Source: Oxalobacteraceae bacterium UBA5157
GTDB taxonomy: Bacteria > Pseudomonadota > Gammaproteobacteria > Burkholderiales > Burkholderiaceae_D
Assembly (NCBI GenBank): GCA_002415335.1
Contig: DHXL01000209.1
Location: 471 to 9,599 of the forward strand
Direction: 5' to 3'
Length of the DNA: 9,129 bases
In this document: positions 1-6,356 of the stretch, one piece after another
How the letters are laid out: each line of letters begins with the position of its first letter
How positions within the stretch are numbered: position 1 is the first letter of the stretch
Made by a program: the position numbers and the translations under genes
Notes under the pieces: generated by a model
What the model was told of the DNA's origin: nothing
The model's input: the letters and a program-made list of their open reading frames with translations, nothing else
Database searches by the model: none

Positions 1-1509
1 GAATTCATGCCGCCGCTGGATGAAGGAGATCTGCTGTACATGCCGACCACCTTGCCCGGCGTATCGGCCGATGAGGCGGCCGACATCCTGCGCCACACCG
101 ACCAGCTGATCGCCGCCATGCCCGAAGTGGCGAGGGTATTCGGCAAAGCAGGCCGTGCCGACACTGCCACTGATCCGGCACCGCTGTCGATGCTGGAAAC
201 CACGATCATTCTCAAGCCGCGCTCGGAATGGCCGGCTGGCAGCAGCAAGCAGGACCTGATCGAAAAACTCGATCAGACGGTGCGTCTGGCGGGACTGACC
301 AACTCCTGGGGCTATCCAATCAAGACTCGTATCGACATGTTGTCGACTGGGATACGCACGCCGCTCGGCATCAAGATCAGCGGCCCCGACATGGCGCAGC
401 TGGAACGCATTTCGATCGAGATGGAATCGGCACTGCGCACGGTGCCGGGCACGCGCTCGGTGTTCGCCGAACGCATCGGCGCCGGGCGCTATGTCGATAT
501 CGATATCAACCGTCAACAAGCAGCGCGCTATGGACTTGGTGTGGCTGACATTCAGGGGGTGGTCGCGAGCGCAGTCGGCGGCCAAACGGTGGGCACCATC
601 ATTGACGGCCGTGAAAGGTTTCCGATTACCTTGCGCTATTCGCGCAGCGACCGTGATTCGCCTGAAGCGCTGGGCGAAATTCGCATCAAGGCCCCAAACG
701 GGGCGCTGGTGATGCTGCGCGATGTCGCAAAGGTTCACGTCAGCGATGGCCCAACCGAAATCAAGAGTGAAAATGCGCGTCCGGTTGCCTACGTCTTCAT
801 CGATCTGTCGACCCCGGATGCGGGTCGATATCTGGCCGCAGCACAAGATGCGCTGGATCGAAAGGTCAAGCTTGGCACTGGCTACACGATGACCTGGCAG
901 GGCCAATATCTGAACTACCGGAATGGCAAGCCGCGGCTGTGGTCGGCGGTTGGATTGACGCTGTTGCTGGTCACCGCCTTGCTCTTCCTGCACTTTCGCA
1001 ATGCCGTGAAAGTCGGCTTGGTTTTGTTGTGTTTGCCATTTTCGCTAATTGGCGGCCTGTGGTTCATTTATCTTCTTGGCTATCAACTGTCGGTTGCCGT
1101 GATCATCGGACTGATCGCCCTGTCTGGCGTCGCCGCCGAATTCGGCATCGTGATGCTGCTCTATTTGGATCAGGCACTGGCGGCGCTGAAGGAGGAAAAC
1201 GTCACTCCGGCAGAGAAAGACCTGCTATCGGCCATCATCGCCGGCGCATTGCTGCGCCTGCGCCCGAAAGCGATGACGGTGGCAGTCATTCTGGGCGGAT
1301 TGCTGCCGGTCATGTTCTCGGACGATGCGGGCGCCGATGTGATGAAACGGATCGCGGCGCCGCTGATCGGTGGCATGGTGTCGGCACCGCTGTTCTCGCT
1401 GATTGTGATTCCGGCTCTTTACTTGCTTATACATCGCCATCAAATTGGCGCAGCAGCTTGCCCCATCACTCTTTCTCAAAGGAATCTGACATCATGCGAA
1501 ACACACTGA
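1..1509 (+). CDS. cusA: CusA-type copper/silver RND efflux pump, C-terminal part (5' end outside window)
   Basis: Inner-membrane proton-driven pump of the heavy-metal RND family, which exports Cu(I)/Ag(I) through a periplasmic adaptor and an outer-membrane channel. The frame is open to the left edge; bases 1-6 already encode Glu-Phe, so about 560 N-terminal residues are missing. Numbering from the Met codon at base 7, the fragment starts at the family's EGDLLYMP segment. Metal-binding methionines lie at M12, M62 and M111; their 50- and 49-residue spacings match E. coli CusA M573, M623 and M672 as I recall them, which argues for monovalent Cu/Ag rather than Zn/Co/Cd. Five hydrophobic segments follow (about 311-330, 335-357, 361-388, 421-437, 447-476), including the GVAAEFG and LRPKAMT motifs, corresponding to TM8-12. 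The hydrophilic tail runs about 20 residues past the last helix and its coding region overlaps the next gene's ribosome-binding site and first codons. Family call is firm; substrate is inferred from the triad. Confidence 0.96.
   Translation, partial: EFMPPLDEGDLLYMPTTLPGVSADEAADILRHTDQLIAAMPEVARVFGKAGRADTATDPAPLSMLETTIILKPRSEWPAGSSKQDLIEKLDQTVRLAGLTNSWGYPIKTRIDMLSTGIRTPLGIKISGPDMAQLERISIEMESALRTVPGTRSVFAERIGAGRYVDIDINRQQAARYGLGVADIQGVVASAVGGQTVGTIIDGRERFPITLRYSRSDRDSPEALGEIRIKAPNGALVMLRDVAKVHVSDGPTEIKSENARPVAYVFIDLSTPDAGRYLAAAQDALDRKVKLGTGYTMTWQGQYLNYRNGKPRLWSAVGLTLLLVTALLFLHFRNAVKVGLVLLCLPFSLIGGLWFIYLLGYQLSVAVIIGLIALSGVAAEFGIVMLLYLDQALAALKEENVTPAEKDLLSAIIAGALLRLRPKAMTVAVILGGLLPVMFSDDAGADVMKRIAAPLIGGMVSAPLFSLIVIPALYLLIHRHQIGAAACPITLSQRNLTSCETH
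1478..1483 (+). promoter_or_regulatory. Ribosome-binding site that fixes the start at 1494
   Basis: AAAGGA lies 10 nt before the ATG at 1494. The same frame is open far upstream (to about 939) inside the RND gene. This site, plus the signal peptide that begins exactly at 1494, decides the start. The site lies inside the RND coding sequence, which suggests translational coupling. Confidence 0.75.
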
Positions 1510-2381
1510 CTTGTGCGGCCTTCGGACTTGTTATTGCAAGCCTGGCTCCGCTTGGCCATGCGCATGCCGTAGCAGGCAACCGAATCTTCCCGGCCACGCT
1601 GGCGGTAGACGATACCGGGATCGGTGACGAACTAGATTTTCAGTTTGGCCACATCAGGGCGCCCAACGATGACGGCGATGCTGTCACTGTTAACACCTTG
1701 TCGGCCAACTATGCCAAAACAATCACGCCGAGCCTTGCGTTCAGCGTTGGGAGCAACTACACGACCCAGCGCGTCAGCGACAATTCCGCGGTCAAGGGCT
1801 TCGATAATCTCGGCCTTGGCATCAAGTATGTCGTGTACGTTAATCCTGTACACGAATTCATGCTGTCGGTCGGCATGAATGGTGACATCGGCGGCAGCGG
1901 CAGCAAGGCCATCGGCAGCAGCTATTCGACCTATGCACCAACGGTGTATGCAGGCAAAGGCTTTGGCGATTTGCCAGATGCCTTGAACTGGCTCAGGCCA
2001 TTCGCCATTACTGGCACGGTTGGCCGGCAATACGCCAGCGACAGTGCGGTTCCGAATACCCTGGACTGGGGCATGACGCTGCAATACAGCCTGCCGTACC
2101 TGCAATCCTTCGTCAAAAACGTCGGTTTGCCAAAACCTTTAGCTAACCTGATCCCGGTAGTGGAACTAGCGATGAGTACCTGCACCAGCGGCAGTTGCTC
2201 AGGCAGCACCACTGGTACGATCAACCCAGGCATCATTTGGCAGTCACGCACCGTTCAGGTCGGACTGGAAGCGCAAATCCCGGCCAATAGTGCCAGCGGC
2301 CATACCATCGGCATGCGGCTGCAAACTCACTTCTTTTTCGATGACATTTTCCCAAAGACCATCGGTAAACCCATTTTTTAA
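1494..2381 (+). CDS. Exported protein of unknown function, probable outer-membrane beta-barrel
   Basis: I do not recognise a named family. The product is 295 residues. Residues 1-25 form a signal peptide (Met-Arg-Asn start, hydrophobic core FGLVIASLAPLG, probable cleavage after GHAHA). The rest has no hydrophobic helix. It shows alternating polar/non-polar stretches rich in Gly, Ser, Thr, Asn and aromatic residues (for example about 64-92, 107-130, 145-158, 191-200, 245-262, 271-283) and ends in Phe, the usual C-terminal signature of proteins inserted by the BAM complex. A short CTSGSC segment (C230, C235) is the only cysteine pair in the mature part and could form a disulfide or bind metal. 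The gene overlaps the pump gene by 16 nt and is followed 12 nt later by copC, so it belongs to the copper operon. A role in passage of metal or another solute across the outer membrane is inference from context. It is not a CusC/TolC-type channel: too short and without coiled-coil hairpins. Confidence 0.85.
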   Translation: MRNTLTCAAFGLVIASLAPLGHAHAVAGNRIFPATLAVDDTGIGDELDFQFGHIRAPNDDGDAVTVNTLSANYAKTITPSLAFSVGSNYTTQRVSDNSAVKGFDNLGLGIKYVVYVNPVHEFMLSVGMNGDIGGSGSKAIGSSYSTYAPTVYAGKGFGDLPDALNWLRPFAITGTVGRQYASDSAVPNTLDWGMTLQYSLPYLQSFVKNVGLPKPLANLIPVVELAMSTCTSGSCSGSTTGTINPGIIWQSRTVQVGLEAQIPANSASGHTIGMRLQTHFFFDDIFPKTIGKPIF

Positions 2382-2385
2382 AAGG
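2380..2385 (+). promoter_or_regulatory. Ribosome-binding site of copC
   Basis: AAAAGG lies 8 nt before the copC ATG and overlaps the stop codon of the preceding gene, so the two genes are likely translated from one message. Confidence 0.65.
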
Positions 2386-2393
2386 CCCTTGTC

Positions 2394-2786
2394 ATGCATC
2401 ACTCTTCTTTTCACTGCTCTGCCGTCCGAGCCTTCTTTCGCGCGGCCGCAGTCGTCGGCGCGCTGAGTTTAAGCAGCATCGGTCAAGCCTGGGCGCATGC
2501 ACATCCTGAGACTCAGTCTCCCGTCGCAGGTGCGATCGTCATTGCGCCGCAAGAAGTCCGCATCACCTATGACGAAGCGCTCGAAGCGGCGTTCAGCAGT
2601 CTGATCGTCAGCGATGCGCGCGGCAAGCAGGTCAATAGCGCCAAAGCCGAGGTCGACGCCGCTACTCGCAAGACCATGCGAGTAGCGCTACCGACCTTGC
2701 CAGCGGGTGAATATCAAGTGAAATGGGTTGCGGTCGGGGATGATGGTCACCGTACTCAGGGGAGCTATAAATTCACGGTGAAGTGA
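2394..2786 (+). CDS. copC: CopC-family periplasmic copper-binding protein
   Basis: Small periplasmic copper chaperone of the CopC/PcoC/YobA family (cupredoxin-like fold), usually paired with CopD. The product is 130 residues. Residues 1-34 are a long signal peptide ending in the cleavage site AWA, so the mature protein has 96 residues and starts His-Ala-His-Pro. In mature numbering His1, Asp83 and His85 (in the segment GDDGHRTQG) fall at the positions known for the high-affinity Cu(II) site of CopC proteins. The methionine-rich loop that binds Cu(I) in the Pseudomonas/PcoC type is absent: the mature part contains a single Met. I therefore expect a protein with only the Cu(II) site. The C-terminal GSYKFTVK strand is typical of the family. 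The start has a good ribosome-binding site. The stop overlaps the start of copD, the standard copC-copD arrangement. Family call is firm; exact role (uptake or tolerance) is open. Confidence 0.95.
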   Translation: MHHSSFHCSAVRAFFRAAAVVGALSLSSIGQAWAHAHPETQSPVAGAIVIAPQEVRITYDEALEAAFSSLIVSDARGKQVNSAKAEVDAATRKTMRVALPTLPAGEYQVKWVAVGDDGHRTQGSYKFTVK

Positions 2787-3655
2787 TGGATATGGTCGCC
2801 GGCTGGATGCAACCGCTCTTTGCGGGATTGCTGGATATGGCGCTGGCAGCGGCCGTCGGCGTCGCGGCGTTGCGAGCCGCAGTGTCGTCGGCGGCGACCT
2901 CAGTACGACTCGCCAGCATTGCTCGCAGGGCTTGTGTACTGCTCGGCATTGGGCTCGCGGCCTACCTGTGCGCCGGCACCGTTGCCATGACCGAAACCCG
3001 TATCATCGACCTGCCGGCCGCACTCTGGCGGGTACTCACGCAGTCACATTTTGGCGCCATGATCTGGGTCGCGTTCGCTGCCTGGACCATGTTGATGGTG
3101 GCGACTGTCAGCTCCACATGGCAAAGGCGAAATGGCCTGTTCGCGGTTGGCCTAATTGGATTCGCGCTGGCACGGGCGGCGACTGGGCACGCGGCGGATC
3201 AGGGCTTCGTCAGTTTTTCCGTATTGATCCACACTGCGCATGTGCTGGCAACGACCGCCTGGGCTGGATCAGTCGGAGTCTGTGTGCTGCTGACGTCTGA
3301 CTGGTGCAACTGGCCGCTGCAGCAGCGCACTTCATTGGCACATCGCCTGTCGGAGGTAACTACGCTGGCGCTGCTGGTGGTGGTCAGTAGCGGGCTGTTC
3401 AATGTGGCACGGTTGCTTGAACGTGCCAGCAATCCGTGGGGTTCCGCCTATTCCTGGATACTGTTGGCAAAACTAGGTGCGGTCGCGATTGCTACCGGAT
3501 TAGGGGTGCGAAATCGCTGGTATTGGCTAGCGCAGCTGGATCGTGATCAGGTGGGCGGTGCCAAGGGGTTTAGACTGGTGTTGCTATGCGAGGCGTTGAC
3601 GTTGTTGGTGGTGCTGGCATTAGCCGCCAAGTTGGGTACTACGATGCCTGCGTAG
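2786..3655 (+). CDS. copD: CopD-family inner-membrane copper transport protein
   Basis: Polytopic partner of CopC, thought to take copper from periplasmic CopC across the inner membrane. The product is 289 residues with about eight hydrophobic segments (roughly 11-31, 46-68, 89-110, 117-134, 142-170, 188-207, 221-241, 263-282). Family features include LTQSHFG before the third segment, ATGHAAD after the fourth, and H149/H152 in the segment LIHTAHVLATTAWAG, followed by LAHRLSEVTTLA and the WILLAKLGAV helix, matching the CopD domain. Histidines 88, 135, 149, 152 and 186 sit at or near membrane edges and are plausible copper ligands. The start is uncertain: ATG at 2786 overlaps the copC stop (TGATG), GTG at 2783 is one codon earlier, and ATG at 2792 also fits. 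No good Shine-Dalgarno sequence is visible, so translation probably depends on coupling with copC. It is the last gene of the operon. Confidence 0.93.
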   Translation: MDMVAGWMQPLFAGLLDMALAAAVGVAALRAAVSSAATSVRLASIARRACVLLGIGLAAYLCAGTVAMTETRIIDLPAALWRVLTQSHFGAMIWVAFAAWTMLMVATVSSTWQRRNGLFAVGLIGFALARAATGHAADQGFVSFSVLIHTAHVLATTAWAGSVGVCVLLTSDWCNWPLQQRTSLAHRLSEVTTLALLVVVSSGLFNVARLLERASNPWGSAYSWILLAKLGAVAIATGLGVRNRWYWLAQLDRDQVGGAKGFRLVLLCEALTLLVVLALAAKLGTTMPA

Positions 3656-3665
3656 AACATTATGT

Positions 3666-3708
3666 CGCATTAGCCGAGATCATCATTGCGTTCAGGTAGG
3701 CTAATGCG
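3666..3708 (+). terminator. Hairpin after copD, possible terminator or mRNA-stabilising structure
   Basis: A perfect 10-bp inverted repeat (CGCATTAGCC at 3666-3675, GGCTAATGCG at 3699-3708) with a 23-nt loop starts 11 nt after the copD stop. It is not followed by a U-run, so a Rho-independent role is uncertain. It could protect the 3' end of the message or act as a weak terminator. Confidence 0.4.
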
Positions 3709-4293
3709 CTTGAAAAATAAATCGGCGGGCATGCTGAATACGAAAGGGATGTGATTTCCGCCAGATGCTATCTTTGTGAGCATCCGCTGGTACTTCCCCA
3801 ACTGATATTCATGGATCCTCCAAAAGATATTATTTTACGGTTGATCCAAATTTTGTCGTCGAATTGTTTGGTTCTGATGAAAACGATGGGCTCGGTTGAG
3901 TATGCGACAAATTGAAGAGTCAATCAAAGAGGCGGGGTTAAAAACTCGTCGGCCGCAACACGCTTAATCCTAAATGTCCTGATAAGTCCCTAGGCGCCAG
4001 GTCGGACACGTGCCATTCGCGAATATAGTCGTGGTTGGCGCTGGCAACGTCAAACCTCGTTACGGCGGGCGCGGCACAGTAGTTTGCAGTAACGCATATT
4101 GATTTTTGCTGGACTACAAACAATCGAGGATACGTTCGGATTTCCAGCGTCGAGCCGACGATTACGTACACGGCTGCCGGCGGGCTTCCGAATATTCTTA
4201 AGCGGATTGGCTAGATTTTCCATGCTCCATTCTTTGCGCGCAATTTCAAACAGATGACTCTTGTTTGGAGGGAGTAATTCGTTCGAATATGAG
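3709..4293. other. Gene-poor, AT-richer stretch between copD and the Tn7-like end
   Basis: I see no convincing gene here. Base composition shifts toward A+T relative to both flanks. Only short open frames occur. On the plus strand there are frames of about 34 codons (from ATG 3811) and 20 codons (ATG 3902). On the minus strand there is a 77-codon frame with a GTG start (4171 to 3938) and, in another frame, an open stretch leading away from the repeat array through about 4250-4150 with basic residues (IRKPAGSRVRN). None has a clear ribosome-binding site or a family I can name. The minus-strand stretch has the position and direction that tnsA has in Tn7, but I cannot show sequence similarity to TnsA. 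The most economical reading is decayed coding DNA within or at the edge of a mobile element. Confidence 0.5.
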
Positions 4294-4350
4294 TTTTCGA
4301 CTTTAATGTCCTGTTTTCGACTTTAATGTCTTTTTTTCGACTTTAATGAA
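4294..4350 (-). repeat. Three 20-bp-period direct repeats resembling Tn7 TnsB-binding sites
   Basis: The 15-nt sequence TTTTCGACTTTAATG occurs at 4294-4308, 4314-4328 and 4334-4348 without a mismatch, at an exact 20-bp period. The first two copies continue with TC; the third is followed by AA, then CA. On the minus strand the unit reads GACATTAAAGTCGAAAAC. From memory, the right end of Tn7 contains the TnsB site GACAATAAAGTCTTAAAC, which agrees at 16 of 18 positions. Closely packed sites of about 20-22 bp are typical of the right end of Tn7-like elements. The core GACTTTAATGTC is also a near palindrome, so a dimeric regulator's operator is the main alternative, but the location beside glmS favours the transposon reading. 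Confidence 0.8.
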
Positions 4351-4357
4351 CAGGAAT
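4294..4357 (-). mobile_element. Terminal end of a Tn7-like transposon inserted at attTn7 downstream of glmS
   Basis: Tn7 and relatives insert about 25 bp past the stop codon of glmS, duplicate 5 bp, and have ends of the form TGT...ACA. Here the glmS stop ends at 4383, and 25 bases (4382-4358) separate it from GGAAT (4353-4357), the putative target duplication. Next comes ACA at 4350-4352 (TGT on the minus strand) and then the three TnsB-like repeats. The coordinates fit the Tn7 rule without adjustment. The end faces left, so the element would extend toward the copper operon, making cus/cop genes likely cargo. The left end and the transposition genes are not in the window. In Tn7 itself tnsA lies directly inside this end; nothing comparable is recognisable, so the element may be decayed, rearranged or non-autonomous. 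Calling the end is well supported; its extent is inference. Confidence 0.72.
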
Positions 4358-4382
4358 AAGATGATTGCGGGCACATGATCGA

Positions 4383-6200
4383 TCATTCCACCGTCACCGA
4401 CTTCGCCAGATTTCTAGGCTTATCTACATCCGTCCCACGCGCCAGCGCCGTGTGATACGCCAGCAGCTGCAACGGCACCACGTGCAAGATCGGCGACAGC
4501 AAGCCATAGTGTTCCGGTAGCCGGATCACGTGTATTCCCTCGCTCGGAACGATGTGAGAATCGGCATCGGCGAAGACGTAAAGTTGTCCGCCGCGCGCGC
4601 GCACTTCATGCATGTTCGACTTCAATTTCTCAAGCAGCGCGTCGTTCGGCGCAACTGTTACCACCGGCATTTCTTCGGTCACCAGCGCAAGCGGTCCGTG
4701 CTTCAATTCGCCGGCCGGATAGGCTTCCGCGTGAATATACGAAATCTCTTTCAATTTGAGCGCGCCTTCCAGTGCGATCGGATAATGCAGGCCGCGGCCG
4801 AGGAATAGCGCATTTTCCTTGCGCGCGAAATCGTCGGCCCACGCGATGATTTGCGGTTCCAGCGCAAGCACTGCGCTCAGCGCCGACGGCAGATGGCGCA
4901 GCGCTTTCACTTGAGCGGCTTCCTGTTCGTCGGTGAGGCGGCCTTTGATCTGTGCCAGCGCCAGGGCTAGCAAGAACAGCGCGACCAGTTGCGTGCTGAA
5001 TGCCTTGGTCGACGCAACGCCGACTTCGATACCGGCGCGCGTGATGTAGGCCAGCTCGCATTCACGCACCATCGCGCTGGTGGCTGCGTTACAGATCGTC
5101 AGGGTATGCGGCATGCCTTGTGCGCGCGCGTGCTTGAGCGCGGCCAGCGTGTCGGCGGTTTCGCCGCTCTGCGAAATCGTGACCACCAGCGTATTGGGAT
5201 TGGGAACGCTGTCGCGATAGCGGTATTCGCTGGCGATCTCGACGCTGACCGGGACTTTCGCCAGCGATTCGATCCAGTACTTTGCGGTCAGTCCGGCGTA
5301 GTAGCTGGTGCCGCAGGCCAGGATCAATACCGAGTCGATTTGCTTGAAGATACCAAACGCCTTGTCGCCGAACAGCTCCGGCATGATGCTGGTGACGCCT
5401 TCCAGAGTGTCGGCGATCGCGCGCGGCTGCTCGAAAATTTCCTTTTGCATGAAGTGGCGGTAAGGTCCGAGTTCGGCCGCGCCGGTGTGTGCATGGACGG
5501 TCTTGACTTCGCGCTGCACCGCTCTGCCATCGGCGTCGACAATCCAGCAGCGTTGCAGCTGCAGATCGACCACGTCGCCTTCTTCCAGGTAAATGATTTG
5601 GTCGGTGGTGCCGGCCAATGCAAGCGCATCGGACGCTAGGAAGTTTTCGCCTTGGCCGATTCCGACCACCAGCGGTGAGCCGCGCCGCGCGCCGACCACG
5701 CGGTGTGGTTCGTCGCGGCAGAACACGGCGATCGCGAAGGCGCCGGTCAGTCGCTTGACGGCTTGCTGCACGGTGTCGAACAGATCGCCGCCATACAGGT
5801 GATCGACCAGGTGGGCGATCACTTCGGTGTCGGTCTGGCTCGTGAACTGGTAACCTGCGGTCTTCAATTCGGCTCGCAATTCGTCGTGGTTTTCGATGAT
5901 GCCGTTGTGGACCAGCGCGATGCGCTCACGCGAAAAATGCGGATGCGCGTTGTCCGAGGACGGAGCGCCATGCGTGGCCCAGCGGGTGTGGGCGATGCCG
6001 GTGAAGCCGGCCAGATGCGTGGCATTGACTTGGCTTTCGAGGTCGGCGACGCGCGCGATGCTGCGCGCGCGCAGCAGCTTGCCGTCGACGTGCAACGCCA
6101 CGCCGCACGAATCATAACCGCGGTATTCGAGCCGTTTGAGCCCCTCCAGCAGGATGGGAGTGATGTTGCGTTGCGCAACCGCGCCAACTATGCCGCACAT
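4383..6200 (-). CDS. glmS: Glutamine--fructose-6-phosphate aminotransferase (isomerizing), GlmS
   Basis: Cytoplasmic enzyme making glucosamine-6-phosphate from fructose-6-phosphate and glutamine, the first committed step to UDP-GlcNAc. The product is 605 residues (E. coli: 609). The start is set at 6200 because the Cys after Met must become N-terminal as the glutaminase nucleophile (MCGIVGAV); an in-frame ATG at 6224 would bury it. The class II amidotransferase domain shows RGYDS, HTRWATHG (R73), HNGIIENH (N99-G100) and SQTDTE (D124). Two SIS domains follow: ACGTSYYAG and TISQSGETAD (about 295-350), then the CNAATSAM and STKAF segments, and FLGRGLHYPIALEGALKLKE. K482, E485, H501 and K600 match the isomerase residues of the E. 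coli enzyme. The C-terminus ends in the conserved segment LAKSVTVE; its coding sequence is the TnsD recognition region for Tn7 insertion. No terminator is visible before the Tn7-like end. No glmS ribozyme is apparent upstream. Confidence 0.99.
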   Translation of the reverse strand: MCGIVGAVAQRNITPILLEGLKRLEYRGYDSCGVALHVDGKLLRARSIARVADLESQVNATHLAGFTGIAHTRWATHGAPSSDNAHPHFSRERIALVHNGIIENHDELRAELKTAGYQFTSQTDTEVIAHLVDHLYGGDLFDTVQQAVKRLTGAFAIAVFCRDEPHRVVGARRGSPLVVGIGQGENFLASDALALAGTTDQIIYLEEGDVVDLQLQRCWIVDADGRAVQREVKTVHAHTGAAELGPYRHFMQKEIFEQPRAIADTLEGVTSIMPELFGDKAFGIFKQIDSVLILACGTSYYAGLTAKYWIESLAKVPVSVEIASEYRYRDSVPNPNTLVVTISQSGETADTLAALKHARAQGMPHTLTICNAATSAMVRECELAYITRAGIEVGVASTKAFSTQLVALFLLALALAQIKGRLTDEQEAAQVKALRHLPSALSAVLALEPQIIAWADDFARKENALFLGRGLHYPIALEGALKLKEISYIHAEAYPAGELKHGPLALVTEEMPVVTVAPNDALLEKLKSNMHEVRARGGQLYVFADADSHIVPSEGIHVIRLPEHYGLLSPILHVVPLQLLAYHTALARGTDVDKPRNLAKSVTVE

Positions 6201-6356
6201 GGGGTTCTCTTTCTGTTTGAGCAATGAATCTACCCATGCTAGCCGAGTGGCAGTGAAAGAAGTCGTCTAAAACAACTAATAAATGGATTATTATTCCACA
6301 TGTTCGATGGTATGAAATATTTCGTCAAAACATATACAATAAGGTAAATAAATTCC
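6201..6356. promoter_or_regulatory. Divergent AT-rich promoter region between glmS and the Lrp-type gene
   Basis: This 156-bp gap carries the promoters of both divergent genes. It is strikingly A+T-rich from about 6265 to 6356. A palindrome GAAATATTTC (6314-6323) and an inverted repeat AATAA/TTATT (6278-6282 and 6288-6292) are the kind of AT-rich dyads bound by Lrp/AsnC regulators. On the plus strand TACAAT (6335-6340) is a plausible -10 box for the regulator, without a good -35. On the minus strand AATAAT (around 6289-6294) could be a -10 box for glmS with a weak TTTCAT-like -35 upstream. These boxes are tentative. Confidence 0.45.
6207..6212 (-). promoter_or_regulatory. Ribosome-binding site of glmS
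   Basis: AAAGAG on the minus strand lies 6 nt before the ATG at 6200. It is a modest purine-rich match, consistent with the start required by the N-terminal cysteine. Confidence 0.5.

Noticed and set aside
1..6. Window begins exactly at an EcoRI site (GAATTC)
   Set aside because: The six bases encode the conserved Glu-Phe of CusA proteins, and uncut EcoRI sites occur inside the window (1854 and 8919); at most it reflects how the fragment was cut, not biology.
3811..3915. Small plus-strand frame (about 34 codons) and a following 20-codon frame from 3902
   Set aside because: No ribosome-binding site and no recognisable protein; kept only as part of the degraded stretch.
3963..3980. Possible fourth TnsB-like site (minus strand AGGACATTTAGGATTAAG)
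   Set aside because: Only the first eight bases match the repeat well; over 300 bp from the array and AT-rich, so chance similarity is likely.
4294..4348. Repeat array considered as a CRISPR array
   Set aside because: Only three 15-nt repeats with 5-nt gaps; no spacer-sized unique sequence and no cas genes.
4375..4386. Perfect 12-bp palindrome ATGATCGATCAT spanning the glmS stop codon
   Set aside because: Built from overlapping GATC/ATC units and partly fixed by the coding sequence and stop; no tail or partner site supports a function.
4989..5639. 216-codon open frame on the plus strand opposite glmS
   Set aside because: Antisense shadow of a firmly identified gene in GC-rich DNA; no RBS or family signature.
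6201..6356. Searched for a glmS ribozyme or riboswitch upstream of glmS
   Set aside because: The gap is short and AT-rich without structured elements; the ribozyme is a feature of Firmicutes.
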